From the NCBI GenBank assembly GCA_023614405.1, contig CM042687.1, forward strand, positions 68,864,992-68,928,991: a stretch of DNA of 64,000 nucleotides, read 5' to 3'. Below, piece by piece: positions 1-12,925 of this stretch. This stretch comes from Avena insularis. Its lineage: Eukaryota; Streptophyta; Magnoliopsida; Poales; Poaceae. Both the position numbers and the translations under genes were made by a program. Under the pieces are notes generated by a model. That model was not told where the DNA came from. It ran no database searches and saw only the letters and a program-made list of their open reading frames with translations. The first letter of the stretch is position 1; each line of letters opens with the position of its first letter.

Positions 1-1519
1 TCCGTCAGATTTTTAGTGGGTTCGGCTGATTTGACGGGGATGATTTCTAGGGATGTAGACCACCGTTTCAAACAAAATTTGATCCTACGTGATACCGGAT
101 ATACCTAGATCATTTGTCACGTTGGTCGATTCGTCGGAAGATGGACAAGGGCGACGAAAAACCATGAAATTCAGAGGGTGCCCGACAGGTTTCTGCTGTT
201 GCACGGGCACGGCAAGCGGCTGCTGTGCCGAAGTATCGTGTGAGCGCGGCGCGCGAGTGGCGGCGACTGCGGCGTGCGCGGGGCATGGGGAGGCCAGAGA
301 GGTGGAGGGTGCGAGATTTCTCACCTAGATGTGCTGGTGATGGCGGTTGCAGTTGGAGGAGAGGAAGTAGACGGCAAGGGCGACGGTGGTGACCACGGCG
401 ACGCCCGGAGAGGAAGATGAACTGAGCATCGCTGCAACTACTCCGGGTCCTTCTCCTCCATGTCCCCTGCCTTGGATAGCTGCAGCAGGTCGACGTCGAC
501 GATCATCTGTCTAGCGTGGCTATGGAACAGCAGGCTCAGTGGATGATAACGATGTGGCTCGTGTTGGGGTTTTAGGTGCGGCCATGGCTGAATTGGGGTG
601 AAAGGGAGAGGTGGATCTCGATCTAGATGGTGAGAAGAGGGGTAGGTGGCGTGGTTGAGGAGGAAGGACGGCTCCGCTGCTGCTTTTGTGGCCAGGAAAT
701 AAAGCGGCCAGGAGCACGTGAGTCATGACCGAGAGGAAGAAGAGGAACAGGGGAGGCTTGGCGTATACCTCCTGGGTTGTGTCACCGGTTCAGGTTGGGT
801 TCAACCGAGTAGGTTCAGGTAGGTGCTGGGCTGGATTTAGATAATTACTTTGATGTAGATCAGATGGTAGCTAGGATATATAGATATTTAAGTTTGGTGG
901 TTTTAGCTAGACCGAGAGGATGCTCACATCTAGGTTTAAGTATAGAAGATTAGTTAGGGCAGAATGTTTAGAAGTAACTAGGTAGATCAAAAATAAGGGG
1001 TTAGACAGGTGGATGGACAAAGAATTTCAAATAGTAAGAATTCTAGAAGGAGGTATCCGCATGGCATTTTGGAATGGTTTGGATCAAAACCATATGTACC
1101 ATGTTGATGAATAGAAAAAGGCTCCATACTTGTACGTGTGGGATAGATTTGACTATCAAGAGAAAATAGCAATACCCACATACATACGTATGGTACAAAT
1201 AAGAGGAATTTAAATAAAAGGTGATATTGACAAGTTAGTGGATGGAAAGATTTGAAGAGATATGCCCTCAACTCAAATTGGGCATCTACCATTTATCAAA
1301 AACCAAATACATGATATCAAGAAGAAAATACATTTACTAAGAATTTAAATGTATATGGAAAAAGAACCAAATAAAAGGGTGTTTTAATATGATGCTCAAA
1401 TGCAAGGTGGCATGGTGACATGAGCATGATATCATGCAGTGCAATAAATGACATGTATGAAGTAGCATATATAGACTAGGCAAGTAACATTACAATTGTT
1501 AGACAGTTGGGATGCTACA
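1..1519 (-). mobile_element. A1: start of an LTR of a TGTAGCATCCC-type element (partial)
   Basis: Read on the minus strand, the segment begins TGTAGCATCCCAA at 1519, close to the TGTAACATCCCAA start of LARD-1. The boundary falls exactly where the Ath-1 gag frame is cut, so this looks like an insertion into Ath-1 that runs off the left edge of the window. About 740-1519 is AT-rich and U3-like. About 1-740 is GC-rich with C/T-rich minus-strand runs, as in the transcribed leader of LARD-1 LTRs. Short frames on both strands in 85-726 are uninterrupted only because of base composition. There is no polypurine tract just right of 1519, which favours a 5' LTR. The second LTR is outside the window, so the assignment is an inference. 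Confidence 0.45.
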
Positions 1520-3223
1520 GCATAGGAACATCATCTAATTCAGACTCATCAGCAAAAACTATGATAGGAGCAACATGCTTAGGGGAAGATACAGTTTCCT
1601 CTCTCCTTTTACTCCTCTTCTTCTTCTTCTCCTCTTTAGGATGGAGAGGCTTGAAAGGAAGCTTCTCCACATACTCTGATTTATTGTTAGAGACAATATA
1701 AGAAACTTTGGAGGATTCCTCCTTTTCATTAATAAGAACAAAACTCATATCAGTCTTGTCATACTTTGGTAAAATATCATCTTTTATAAGGTTTTGTATG
1801 TAAGTATTTGCATGGAAATTATCAACACAATAAAGATGACACCCATGCAGGACGCTATTCATACCAAAAGCACGCATGTCTACCAAAGAAGTTTTTCTTA
1901 ATAACTCTTCACACCCCAAAAATAATGTAAGTTCATAATGTTGATTATCAGTGATCACGTTATCACAATACAAACTTGCAGTACTCATTGGATTAGAAAG
2001 GTTATTATTATGGCCTGAGCATTGAAAATTGAAATGATCCACTTCATATCAGAGTTCACAAATAAAAGGATAGAGCCCACAATTTTTTTTACCAAGATCA
2101 TTTAGAGCCTTATACCATGTTCTGGTTTTTTCATTCTAGTGGGTGATACAATATTCTTCTTCTATTTGATTCTTCTCACAAGTTCTATGCATTCCACAAA
2201 AATTAACATGCTTATAAGAAATAGTACTTTCAGAAGTTTGAGCATGTTTATTGCAATCATTAATAACATTTTCATTTTCCATGCAAGTGTATTTAAAAGG
2301 TTCATGATACATGTCCCACTTTTATTTAGGAGAATTAATATGGGAAGCAAAGGCTCTACAATATTTAACAAGAATTTGAGGATCAAGACCATATTTAGCA
2401 CTAAGCTCTTAAAATTGAGCAGTTTTAGCGAAAGACTTAACGCACTCATACTCATAGTTTATACCTGGTTCTTTACCTTTGTCATTATCCCAATCTTCGG
2501 TATTGCTTTGAATTGTTTCAAGAAGATCCCACTTAGCTTTGACCTCCTTACTTGTAAAGGATCCCTCTAAACAGGTATCCAGATAGTCCTTGTAATGTCC
2601 TGAAAGCCTTGCATAAAAATTATTAATAATAATATTACTGGGGAGCTCATGAATGGGACATTTGAGCATTAGTGACTTCAATCTCCCCCAAGATTGGGCA
2701 ATACTTTCTCCATCATGAGGGTGAAAATTATAAATATAATTCCTATCTTTATGAATTTCATGAGGAGGATAAAATTTAAACTAAAAGAGAGATTCAAGTT
2801 CCTTCCACTTCAAATGATGAGGATCATCTAGTATCTCATACCACTCCCTTGCTTTGTCCCTAAGTGATAAAGAGAATAGCTTCCTCTTAACTTGGTCCAT
2901 TGAAATACCTGCACACTTGAACAACTCGCATAATTCATATATAAAGAGTAAATGATCACTAGGAAGGACAGTTCCATCTCCAAAATAGCAGTTATTCATA
3001 ACACGTTCGACAATTCAATAGGTATTTCAAAAGGGACACTTTCAGTATGTGGATTTAAAATATCACAAGTATCATTAGAATTACCACATATGGGAGATAA
3101 AGTATCATAAGAGCAAATTTTCTTCCCTAAATCTAGGGAACTAAAAATATCTTTTTAAAAACTAGCTTCCCCAAGCTTAGACGTTTCCATAGCATTAGTA
3201 ACAATGGTGTTCAAATAATTCAT
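1520..3223 (-). pseudogene. Ath-1 gag remnant (Athila-lineage Ty3/gypsy), truncated by A1
   Basis: This is the structural Gag of an Athila-like retrotransposon, which would form the virus-like particle. The ATG at 3223 follows the 5' LTR and primer site on the minus strand. A retrotransposon gag core lies in 2999-2409, with the motifs DKAREWYEIL, SIAQSWGRL and FYARLSGHYKDYL. The same frame carries on to 1520, through a short Cys/His stretch near 2170 and a lysine-rich tail at 1590-1650. In-frame stops lie at 2781-2783 and 2409-2411, with another near 2325. The frame also shifts between 3223 and 2999. The coding sequence ends where A1 begins. No protease or polymerase is visible, but anything 3' of gag would be outside the window. 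Family assignment is firm; the gene is dead. Confidence 0.8.
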
Positions 3224-3466
3224 ACTAATAACATTGCTATTAGCATGCAAAGAAAGTTCCATAGGTTTTTTGATTTTATTTTCAAACACTTCATGTCCTA
3301 TCTCAAGATAAATACTAAAAAGCTCTCTAATTTTTGTTGTTGTTTTCCATTAATCCTAACTAGTGAAAACAAGAAACAAAAATACAAAATTGCAGAATCT
3401 AAAGGAAATACCTTCGAGCACTCACAAGCCAGAGGATGTGATTACCTTTTACCTTACCTCCCTAGA

Positions 3467-3476
3467 AACGGCGCCA
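3467..3476 (-). other. Ath-1 primer binding site (tRNA-Asp type, degraded)
   Basis: The minus strand reads TGGCGCCGTT just inside the 5' LTR, matching the 3' end of plant tRNA-Asp. The next bases differ from the intact copy in Ath-2, so only the first ten are well kept. Confidence 0.65.
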
Positions 3477-3486
3477 GAAAATAGCT

Positions 3487-4897
3487 TTATGTCCACGCAC
3501 TTCTATTCTTGTAGACAGTTGTTGGGCCTCCAAGTGCTGAGGTTTGTAGAACAGCAGCAAGTTTCCCTTAAGTGGATTACCCAAGGTTTATCGAACTCAG
3601 GGAGGAAGTGGTCAAAGGTATCCCTCTCAAGCAACCCTGCAATCAAGATACAAGAAGTCTCTTGTGTCCCCAACACACCCAATACACTTATCAGGTGTAT
3701 AGTTGCACTAGTTCGGCGAAGAGATAGTGAAATACAAGTGGTATGGATGATTAAAAGTGGTAACGGTGCCAAAAAAGAGTTTCTGACGGGGAGGAAAATA
3801 CTAAAGGCAAACAGATGGAAGCAAGAAAACATGTAACAGATCTAGTTGTAAACGGTGTTTTAATGCTTAGAAATAAGGTCTAGGGATCATACTTTCACTA
3901 GTGAACACTCTCAATAAATATATTCTCTTCATGATACTACCCTGAACTACTCTCCGGTTGGACACTCTAACCCATGGTAGGGCTATAACAGCACTCCTCA
4001 AAGTCCGTCTTCCCCATCTAGATAACCCCACACTGTCACCTTTGAGCGCTAGATGGTTCCAACAAACACCACAATTTCATAGAGACAACCAACTCAAAAT
4101 ATACTCATGATAAATATTTATGAACTCTAGCCTAAGTGCCACCACGGCGTGCATGATGTCACTTTCACACACGTGGGGAGAGCAGAGATCTATTGAAGCA
4201 CTTGAGTAGCAAGGTAGATCTACTTGATTACAAATCTCATGATCACAATATGAGCATGCATAGAGAAAGAGATGAACACATAGCTATCGATAGATCCCTT
4301 AGCCTCGAGGAAGAACTACTCCCTCCTCATCATGGGAATCAGCAACAACAATGGAGATGGTGATGGAGATCGATGGAGATGGCTCCGGGGGCACTTCCCT
4401 ATCCCGGCAGGGAGCCGAAACAGAGACTTCTGTCCCCCGAATGTCCCCTTCGGTGATGGCGGCGCTACGGAAGTTTTCGTGGCTTTCTCCAGATGATTTA
4501 GGGTTTCTGAGTCAGGGTCTTCTTATAGGCTAAGGAGGTTAGGTCGGTGGAGGCCCAAGGGGACCACACCCCCTGGTGGCGCGCCCAGGGTGGGCCCGTG
4601 CCACCCTAGGGTGTGGCCACCCTAGTGCCCTACTCGGTATCTACTTCGATTTTCCGTATCATTTCGGGAAAAATATGAAGTTTGGCTTTTGTCCCGTCCA
4701 ATTCCGAGAATATTCATTTTTTAGCTTTTCTAAAACCAAAACAGCAGAAAACAGGCAACTGGCACTGTGGCATCTTATCAATAGGTTAGTTTCCAGAAAG
4801 TGTATAAAAATACCTCAAAGTGTAGACAAAACATAAGACAAATGATATAAAACAAGCATGGAGCATCAAAAATTATAGATACATTTATAATGTATCA
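3487..4897 (-). mobile_element. Ath-1 5' LTR
   Basis: This 1.41-kb LTR is clearly homologous to both LTRs of Ath-2 over its whole length, including the terminal GTAGACATCA-type end. The end next to the primer site has a TG-to-TT change. On the minus strand the LTR starts at 4897 with TGATACAT. Immediately beyond 4897 lies LARD-1 LTR sequence (starting CCCGG), so Ath-1 inserted into the LARD-1 3' LTR. The matching left end of Ath-1 is not in the window, so its target duplication cannot be checked. Confidence 0.85.
4519..4530 (-). promoter_or_regulatory. TATA box of Ath-1 5' LTR
   Basis: The minus strand reads GCCTATAAGAAG. The same motif lies at the same place in both Ath-2 LTRs, so this is the likely U3/R boundary and RNA start region. 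Confidence 0.6.
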
Positions 4898-7760
4898 CCC
4901 GGCTGTTAGTGGGCGACGGTAGCGAAGAGGTATCCGCGGATCAGGGGCGTTGGATCAAAGGGGATCTGAAGGTGGCGGCTCGTCGTCTCCGCTGGGAGCT
5001 GCCAGCAGCGAGGAAACCCTAGGGCGAGGCGGGAGGAGGCAGGGGAGCTCACCGGAGGGCACGGGAGACATTGGGGATGGCGCAGGGCAACGCGGTGCAT
5101 GCAGAAGAGCTCGGGGAGGGGCGACATGGGGGTGGGGTATTGGCGTCGGGGTGGCCTCGCGCAACGACGGCAGTGGTGCTTCCTCGGTGCTCGTCGGAGA
5201 TGCATCCAGAGGTCGTCCTGGACCAAACATAACACATGGGGAGAGTCATAGGAGGTAGGAAAATAAGGTAGGGGACGTGCAGGGCCTAGGGAGCAAGGAG
5301 GAGGAGGCTACGCTCGTTTTCGTGCTCGGGTCCGGGAGATTGTTTCTCTCCTTATTTTGAGCAGAGTAGAGCACGGGGGGGAGAGGGTTGTCTGGGAGGT
5401 GAGTGGGGAGCAGTTGGGGTAAATGAGGGCGAAGGGAGTTGTTGGGGTGTCCTATGGGTATTTAACCTGAGGGAAGAGGTGTAGGGTGGACATAGCCCAT
5501 AGAAAGCTTTGGGGAGAGAGGTGGCCAGGGACTGGTCAAGCAGGGTGGTGCTGGATGGTGTGTGGGCCAGGTGCTCGACTAGGTGAGTGGATGGGAGGGT
5601 TGGTGGATGCTAGGGTTGGTTTGATTAAGAATTTGAAACAAAACTTGCCCTTATTGATGGTTATGAAGGAAAACATAAATCTTGTCTTAGTCAAGCTGAG
5701 GGAAAGTTACTGGTACGTGGGTAAGAAAGTTTCATGACCTTATAAATTGTTTGCGATTTTTCAGAATAATTTAGATGCATTTATTTTCATTTATTCAAAA
5801 GTGCAGAAATAGTTTCTAGAAGCTTATTTGATATTTTTACATTGGACAAGGTTGGTTTTTGATGTGATATGGTCCTAAATACCATATTACACATTGGAGA
5901 ATTTTATTGGATTTTATTGAGATGGAAAAGTATTTTTAATGGATTCTTTCTTGTTTTTGTCATTTAAGAAAAGGGGCAAAAATAAATGATAGAGGATATC
6001 AAAAATATTTATTTTTGAGATGGGAAGATATGGGATGATATATAGAACTCAAATGTGCATTGAGTTGGCAAAGTGATTTGGAGAAAAACAAACTTGCCTT
6101 TATAGACAAAGATTCTAGGGTTTGCCAAAAGTGGAATTTAGATAGTTTTAGGATCCAAATAATTATGGGGATTATTTGGGGAATTGTCATATCCAAAGTA
6201 AATGATGTAAACTTTATGTATACATCATGGCCAACCTTGGTTTTTGAAGAATTTTGGTGAAAAAGTATGGGGACTAGACTTGGGAGGATCTATGGTGTTG
6301 ATAATTTTATGCCACCTAAACATGGTTGGATTTGTGAGCTCAGAGCTCACCTTGATATAAGGGATAGATGGGTGATTAGACCAAGTTATATATATTATCA
6401 TGGAAGCAAGATTTGTGCTTGTATGTGTTTGGGGAGGTTTAGAAGAGATGGCAAACTTTGTTGAAAATAAGGCTGCCATAACAGATACATCATGATGCCA
6501 TATAAACCATGTGGGTTTAAGAAGCACATAGCTCCAATGGAAACAAGTGAAGTGGGGATTGATAGGCCATGATTAGTATAGCATAACCATGCAAATATTT
6601 AGTCAATGGGAGGTGGCATATAGATGTGAGCTTCTGCCAAAGTAGGCAGATGATAAGATTTGCAGAAAAGATTATTATTTTGACTACAAAACCATCATAG
6701 ATGAGTGGGAGGAAAAATGGCCTAGCCAAAGCCAGGAGTGGTCTTTGGTAGTACTAATGATGTACTACAATATGGTTCAAGTACATTATCAAGAATGCAC
6801 ATAGGCTAGAACTGGTGGAGTCTCAAAGATTGAATCCAGCTAAGGATTCTAGACTTAGCCATTTTGGCAGATTTAGGGTTTTAGACTAGAGTACAAGTGT
6901 AGATGATTTAGAGAGAATTCTAGGTTGCAAACTCATGATCAAGGAGATGATTTTTGAAGTGTTAGATAAGTAGATAGGATCCATACTTAGATTGGTCTTC
7001 ATTGAGTTGGGAATTATCAGAAAAGATTAATCCTTGATTGATCTGATGATGAGATGAGAGGGTCACCTTAGTGTCTTAAAGTGGACCCAGATTTGGAGGC
7101 TTGATTTGAGATTGATGATCACAATCATAGATTGGGGTCCTAAGGGATGAGCTACTATATTAGCTCTCTCTAGCTCCTAAGAACACAAGACAATCAACAG
7201 ATCCAAGCAATACATCAAAACAACACATCAAGGAAATTCATATTGCTAAACAATATGATACTACTAAGGTTACCCTCAAGTCTAGCTTGGGTTAAGCCGG
7301 GGTGTTTTGAAGAGGTTGCAATTTGAAGAAAGGTAAGGATCTCTTGGTATTTATACCAAGATTAAAATGAAAGGGTTTTATGAAAGGTTTTGGAAAAAAC
7401 CTAGAGATGAGAGTAGTTGAAGTTCTGTCTTGCAAACATAAGGAGATTATATATATAGGTCTCCATAGTTTTTCTAATAGAAGCTAGTAAAATAATTTGT
7501 TGTATAAAAATCATCTTGTCTCAAGTGTGAAATGCCAGAACTTTTGAGAAAATGAAAGATGATCCGAGACATATCTTTTGTAAAGTAGCTTTTGTCAACT
7601 AGAGTTGAGATAGGAAGTATATCACCTAATACACAACCAGTTGCATAAACACAAGCAAACAAGTAAGCAAGCATTGCAATAAGTAACAATAAAAAGTTTT
7701 TTCCCCCTATTTTTTGCCTTTTTGACAAAAGATCAGGGTTGCTGAAATTGGGATGTTACA
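4898..7760 (-). mobile_element. LARD-1 3' LTR, U3 to leader part
   Basis: This aligns end to end with 31288-34150. On the minus strand it starts TGTAACATCCC at 7760. From there it runs through an AT-rich U3 of about 2.3 kb, a TTAAATA box near 5460, and a GC-rich leader (5400-4900) that contains CCCTAGGGTTTCC. The rest of the LTR is displaced by Ath-1 at 4897 and lies beyond the left edge. A polypurine tract directly right of 7760 marks this as the 3' LTR. Reading frames here are short and not conserved between the two LTR copies, so I call no gene. Confidence 0.85.
5456..5467 (-). promoter_or_regulatory. TATA-like box of LARD-1 3' LTR
   Basis: The minus strand reads GGTTAAATACCC. The partner in the 5' LTR (31845-31857) is the near-palindrome GGGTTAAATACCC. 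C-rich leader sequence follows downstream on the minus strand in both. Confidence 0.5.
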
Positions 7761-7775
7761 GACCTTTCCCCCTTA
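7761..7775 (-). other. LARD-1 polypurine tract
   Basis: The minus strand reads TAAGGGGGAAAGGTC directly before the LTR start TGTAACATCC. This is the expected plus-strand priming site for reverse transcription. Confidence 0.75.
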
Positions 7776-9866
7776 AAATAATCTCGTCCCGAGATTAGGG
7801 AGGAGTAGGGTTGGGTGATAACATTCGCTGAACAATTTCAGCGATGGAATTAACAAGTTTTATAGCAAACAGGCCTGGTCAGCTATGGGTCGGAGCCGAG
7901 TGATTTTGGATTGGGAGATTTAGATGAAACAAGTGGAAAATACGCAGTCTTTTCCCCTTAGGACGATTCTAGGTAGGTTTTACGTCTATTGGATCCTTTC
8001 TTCTTGTGGCGAGACGATGGGTTGAGCCTTCTGCGGTCCTTCTAGATGGAGTTAGCTTGTCGTCCTTCTGGGTCTTGATGTGCTGGAGGGTTGGCTGGAC
8101 GGTTGACCTTGAGATGGAGAACTTTCCCGAAATATCTTCTGATTCTAGGGGAGTGCCAATTGTTGTCCTTCTTGCAGGGTCGAGGATCCTGATTTTTGAG
8201 GGGGTGGTCATCACCTAACGATGACTAGGGTTCGACTCCAGGGTTTTGTTGAGTTTTCGGTGGAACAGACGTAGTATTTTCCCCTTAGAGCAACAGTAGG
8301 GGTTATCTGTGGAGTCGTAGACTTTCTTTATTGGAGTCGTATGTTGATGCTGGGGGATGGCGCTGCACTTTTCATTCGGAGGTGATTATCCTCTGTCGAC
8401 CTTTGCATAATCCATTTCATGAGGGACACTGACACCACTTCTTGGGGTAGTAATTGTATCACGAAAACATTTTAACTAGCTCCTGGTAGTTAGTTCTAGG
8501 CTAGCTAGGGGTACGATGGGTTGAAGAATGTCGTTGGAGGTTGGCGGTCTAGGAACACGATCCTTTGGAATGAGGTCGTTCCGGATTTGGTCTGATGCAA
8601 TGTCGTGGGTAAAACACGCAAAGAAGGACATCATTCTTGCATATCATCTAGAAATTTAGCAGGTTCATGCCGGTCGGTGGCAGAGGTACTTAAGATGTTA
8701 CAAAACAGGTCTGTGCCATAGGGCGTCGAAGCACTTAGAGTTTTCAAAACAAGTTCTGGGACGATACATAGTTCTACCCGAGGCTAGTAGCCGCTTGCTG
8801 GCTACTCAGGGTAATCCTTCTTGGCTTCATCTTCCCCTTCGGGGAGGCGGGTGGAGGATCCTTGTATATATTGGGGTGGCTTGAACCTCTTGAGATACTA
8901 CCGGGCAGGGATGCACTTCTTTCTTCCTTTGATGCTACGGCTTCCAGAGGTTTCTTCTAGTTTCTTGATCATGGCTTGATTCCTTTGTTGGACTTCTAGA
9001 GCTTCCTTGCGAGTCAGGAGGGCTTGCACACAATGAAGCTCCATTTGGGTGTGGCAGTATTCATCGGCAACAGCGGTGAGGAGCCCATTTCCAGCATAGC
9101 TATATCGGACTTGCAGCTGTAGGGAGGGGTAGGTCAAGCGGGGGTCTTGGGATTGTCAGGATGAGTCAACGCTTCCTTTGAGGGGTAGATAGAAGGTTGT
9201 GGGCTTCCTCATTTCACGAAGAATATCACGAATGCAAAATAGTGCCTCTCTTGCGGCCATATCGAGAGCCAGCACTGGGGTTGGCATTCAAAGTCCAGTG
9301 GCATAAATGGGTTCTCCTGGTACTTCATACTTTGGAGGAATGGTAACTTGTCCCAGGTATAGCCCGGTTTCCAGTCCTTTGTGAATAGTATAAGTGGGAG
9401 GTTGAGTGTATCCGCAAATCTGCAGGGAGTCCTAGAGGACCACGGGGAACCCTACGCTTAACCATGCTTCGTCAATGGCTTCCATCTGCACAAGGGAGGG
9501 TTTTTGGGTTAGGGGTGAGGTTAAACATATAGATGCAGATTTATCCAGGTATACGGTTAGTATTAAGTGCAGGTATAGTTTTGGTTTCCTCTAACGACTC
9601 TCGAGGTGGTGCTTGGAGAAGGTTCTTGGATTGGAGATCTTCCTGGATTATTTTCTGGTAGTCGGTCTTCTGGAGCTGAGTGGGAAAGACACAGTCTTTC
9701 CACCTTAGATCTTTACTCGGGGTTGTCGAGGCTAGGGTGGATCCTTCGTCTTGGAGCATTGGCGTGACACCCGAATTGAGGTCTTCGAGTGACACCTTAT
9801 TGTGACTACCTTCCTATGGTGGTTACCTAACGAAGTCAGATGAATTCTCTAGGGGTAGTTTTAGCG
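7776..9866 (-). mobile_element. LARD-1 interior, 3' part, non-coding
   Basis: About 2.1 kb between the polypurine tract and the Ath-2 insertion. No stretch shows gag, protease, RT or integrase motifs in any frame. The longest minus-strand frames are about 80 codons (around 7969-8214, 8898-9137 and 9541-9795) and have no recognisable domain. With the matching piece at 26800-27679 the interior totals about 3 kb. A non-coding interior of that size between very long LTRs is the layout of large retrotransposon derivatives (LARDs, such as barley Sukkula). Confidence 0.6.
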
Positions 9867-9871
9867 GTTAG

Positions 9872-11339
9872 TGATGTCTACACACTTCTATTCTTGTAGA
9901 CAGTTGTTGGGCCTCCAAGTGCAGAGGTTTGTAGAACAGCAGCAAGTTTCCCTTAAGTGGATTACCCAAGGTTTATCGAACTTAGGGAGGAAGTGGTCAA
10001 AGGTATTCCCTCTCAAGCAATCCAGCAATCAAGATACAAGAAGTCTCTTGTGTCCCCAACACACCCAATACACTTGTCAGGTGTATAGGTGCACTAGTTT
10101 GGAGAAGAGATAGTGAAATACAAGTGGTAACGGTGCCAGAAAATAGCTTGACGGTGAGGTAAAGACTAAAGCAAGCAAACATGCAACAAATCTAGATGCA
10201 AATGGTGTTTCAATGTTTAGAAACAAGGCCTAGGTATCATACTTTCACTAGTGAACACTCTCTCATATAAATATCCTCTCTTCATGATACTACTCTTAAC
10301 TACTCTCCGGTTGGACACTCTAATCACCGGTAGGGCTATAACAGCACTCCTCAAAGTCCGCCTTCCCCAATCTAGATAACCCCACACTGTCACCTTGAGC
10401 GCTAGATGGTTCCAACAAACACCACAATTTCATAGAGACATACAACTCCAAATATAACTCATAACAAATATTCAATCTAGCCAAAGTGCCACACACAGTA
10501 TGCACGCTGTCACTTTCACACACGTGGGGAAAAACATAGATCTATTAAAGAACAAAGAGTATTTATGTAGACTCAAACCTAAGTGCCACCATGGCATGCA
10601 CGTTGTCACTTTCACACAAATGGGGAGAGCAAAGATCTATTGAAGCACTTGAGTAGCAAGGTAGATCTACTTGATTACAAAGCTCATGAACACAACAAGA
10701 TCATGCATAGAGAGAGATGAACACATAGCTATCGGTGGAGCCCTTAGCCTCGAGGAAGAACTACTCCCTCCTCATCATGGGAATCAGCAACGGTGATGAA
10801 GATGGCAATGGATATTGATGGAGATGGCTCCGGGGGCACTTCCCCGTCCAGGCAGGGTGCCGGAACAGAGACTTTCTGTCCCTCGAATCTCCCTTTCGGT
10901 GGCGGCGGCGCTACGGAGGTTTTTCTGGAAGTATGATGAATTTTTTTAGGGTTTTTGGGTCGGAGGCTTCTTATAGGCGAAGGAGGGTCGAGGAGGCAGC
11001 CAGAGGGGACAAACCCTACCTAGGCGCGGGTAGGGCCCACCCGCGCCTAGGGGGGTTTAGCCGCCCTGGCACGTCTCCTCGTCTCCCCTCTAGACTTCTT
11101 GTTCCCCACGGAAAGTAATTGACCTTGACGTTTGTCCCATCGAATTCCGAGAATATTTCTTTACTAACTTTTCTGAAACCAAAAACAGCAAAAAAAGGCA
11201 TCTGGCACTATTGCAACTTGTTAGTAGGTTAGTACCAGAAAACATGTAAAAAGCACCTCAAAGTGTAGACAAGCAAAGCAAAGTAGATACTAGACAAGCA
11301 TGGAGCATCAAAAATTATAGATACGTTTCCGACGTATCA
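9872..11339 (-). mobile_element. Ath-2 3' LTR
   Basis: A 1468-bp LTR. On the minus strand it starts TGATACGTCGG at 11339 and ends at 9872 with GTAGACATCA. It pairs with 25331-26794 (1464 bp). The TATA motif CCTATAAGAAG lies on the minus strand around 10968-10978. The many short frames on both strands here are not conserved between the copies. Confidence 0.93.
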
Positions 11340-11354
11340 ACATCCCCAAGCTTA
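11340..11354 (-). other. Ath-2 polypurine tract
   Basis: The minus strand reads TAAGCTTGGGGATGT directly before the 3' LTR. The same AAGCTTGGGGATG core is used by Ath-3 at 58298. Confidence 0.85.
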
Positions 11355-12925
11355 ACTCCGGCTCATCCTCGAGTAGGTAAGTGATAAAAAGAATAATTTT
11401 TGAGGTGACATGCACCATCAAAACCAAAATCAAACGATTAGCAAGCATTGAAAGTTGAGATCAAAAAACTCTAAACATGTGCATGAAAGATGGAGTTCTA
11501 ACAATAGGACATAGTAACTACACATGCAACATGAAAGGCTACAAACAAAGATCATGAATAACATGCATTGAAAAATGTTTGTTTGTTTCACATACAGAAA
11601 ACATAGCATGGTGGCATTCAGCTTGTCCCTCATAGAGTAGCAAATAGATGCATAGGACACCTTCAAAGTTCACAAGGGTGACTAGAAACAAGTAGCACAT
11701 GAACAAGTAATATCACAATATGCATCAATCAATAAGTTTTGGGACATTGCACACAGGATGACAACTATGCTCTCTTAATGGTGCCTAAAGGTAGAAGGTG
11801 GAGACTCAATAATGGTGGAAGAAAGGCCTTTTTCTAAAGGAAGCAGGGATTACAAGTTTCAAATAGAGCTTCCAAAATTATGGTACTTGTTAGCTTTCAG
11901 CACTTATTGCCCCTATCATAAGCATCTAGAAGTGGTTAAGGTTAAAGTGGCAAAGATGGAGTATATGCTTGACAAAGTATAAGTTGGCAATCTCAAGTCC
12001 CTTGAATACGAGGGCCACACCTCATGCATACTCAACTTTGGGCCCAGGTAAGTTCTTGTCATTGTAAGTATTTGCATATCATTGAGAACCGCCAACGGGG
12101 TACCCTTTGCACATGGTACGGGAGCTTTACCATAACCAAAATGACAAGACAAGCAGACAATGAGCATCTCAACAGTCTTCTTATTTACCATATGCATAGC
12201 TTTTTATTGAGGATGCTTCATAGATAGCTCATTATGGTGATGCTGCAAGTTTCCACCATGATTAGGCATGGCTTAGGCTAGCGGCCCAGGCATTTCTCTA
12301 ACACAGGATACATACTCCATGGACTTACAAGTTCCCTCTTTATTTCACACCGGTGACATCCATAGACAAAAGAGCATGATATCAACTGAGTACAAAGTAC
12401 AAGTGCAATGTTGAAAACGTTCCCCATGATAGCACGGTTCTGCTAATTCCAACTTATAAGTGCAAGCATATACAACAAAGTTGTCACAAAGGTTCAAGTT
12501 TATTTGGGGCAAAGAATATAAAGTGTGCCATCAAGTTCGTGAGGGATTTAATCACTAAGTTTTCACATAACAAAATAGTTTTTAATTGGAAGATAGCTGA
12601 AAACAAGAATATACTTGGAATGGTGTAACACACCATGCATAGGAGTTTATAGTGGACACTTTGAAATAACTTGGTTTCTTGAGAGTTGGAGGCATGAGTA
12701 GAACTTACTCATACAAGTGGAGGCTAGCAAAAGACTGAGAGCAACCAACTAAGAGAGCATAATGGCCATAATCATGCAGTGTAACAAAGCATAATAATCA
12801 AAGCAAAGAGTGGTACTACAAGTCAAGGACTAAATGATCATAGAGGCTATGGTGACTTTTCATAGTCATAACATGGTGTGAGCATGTGCCAAGTCAACCC
12901 AAGCAACGCATCAAAGGAGAATACC
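11355..12925 (-). mobile_element. Ath-2 interior, 3' non-coding part
   Basis: About 1.6 kb of AT-rich sequence between the polypurine tract and the Cop-1 insertion. Stops are frequent in all frames. I see no domain, RNA gene or repeat array here. Confidence 0.7.

Noticed and set aside
85..726. Possible host gene in the GC-rich left end
   Set aside because: Only short frames on both strands, no domain. The segment is continuous with an LTR-like unit whose GC-rich leader resembles that of LARD-1.
2139..2570. 143-codon plus-strand frame
   Set aside because: It is the opposite strand of the Ath-1 gag frame; the residues have no domain.
4906..5258. GC-rich frames that look like a gene start, repeated near 31339-31622
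   Set aside because: Both are the leader region of LARD-1 LTRs. Frames differ between copies and no conserved protein emerges.
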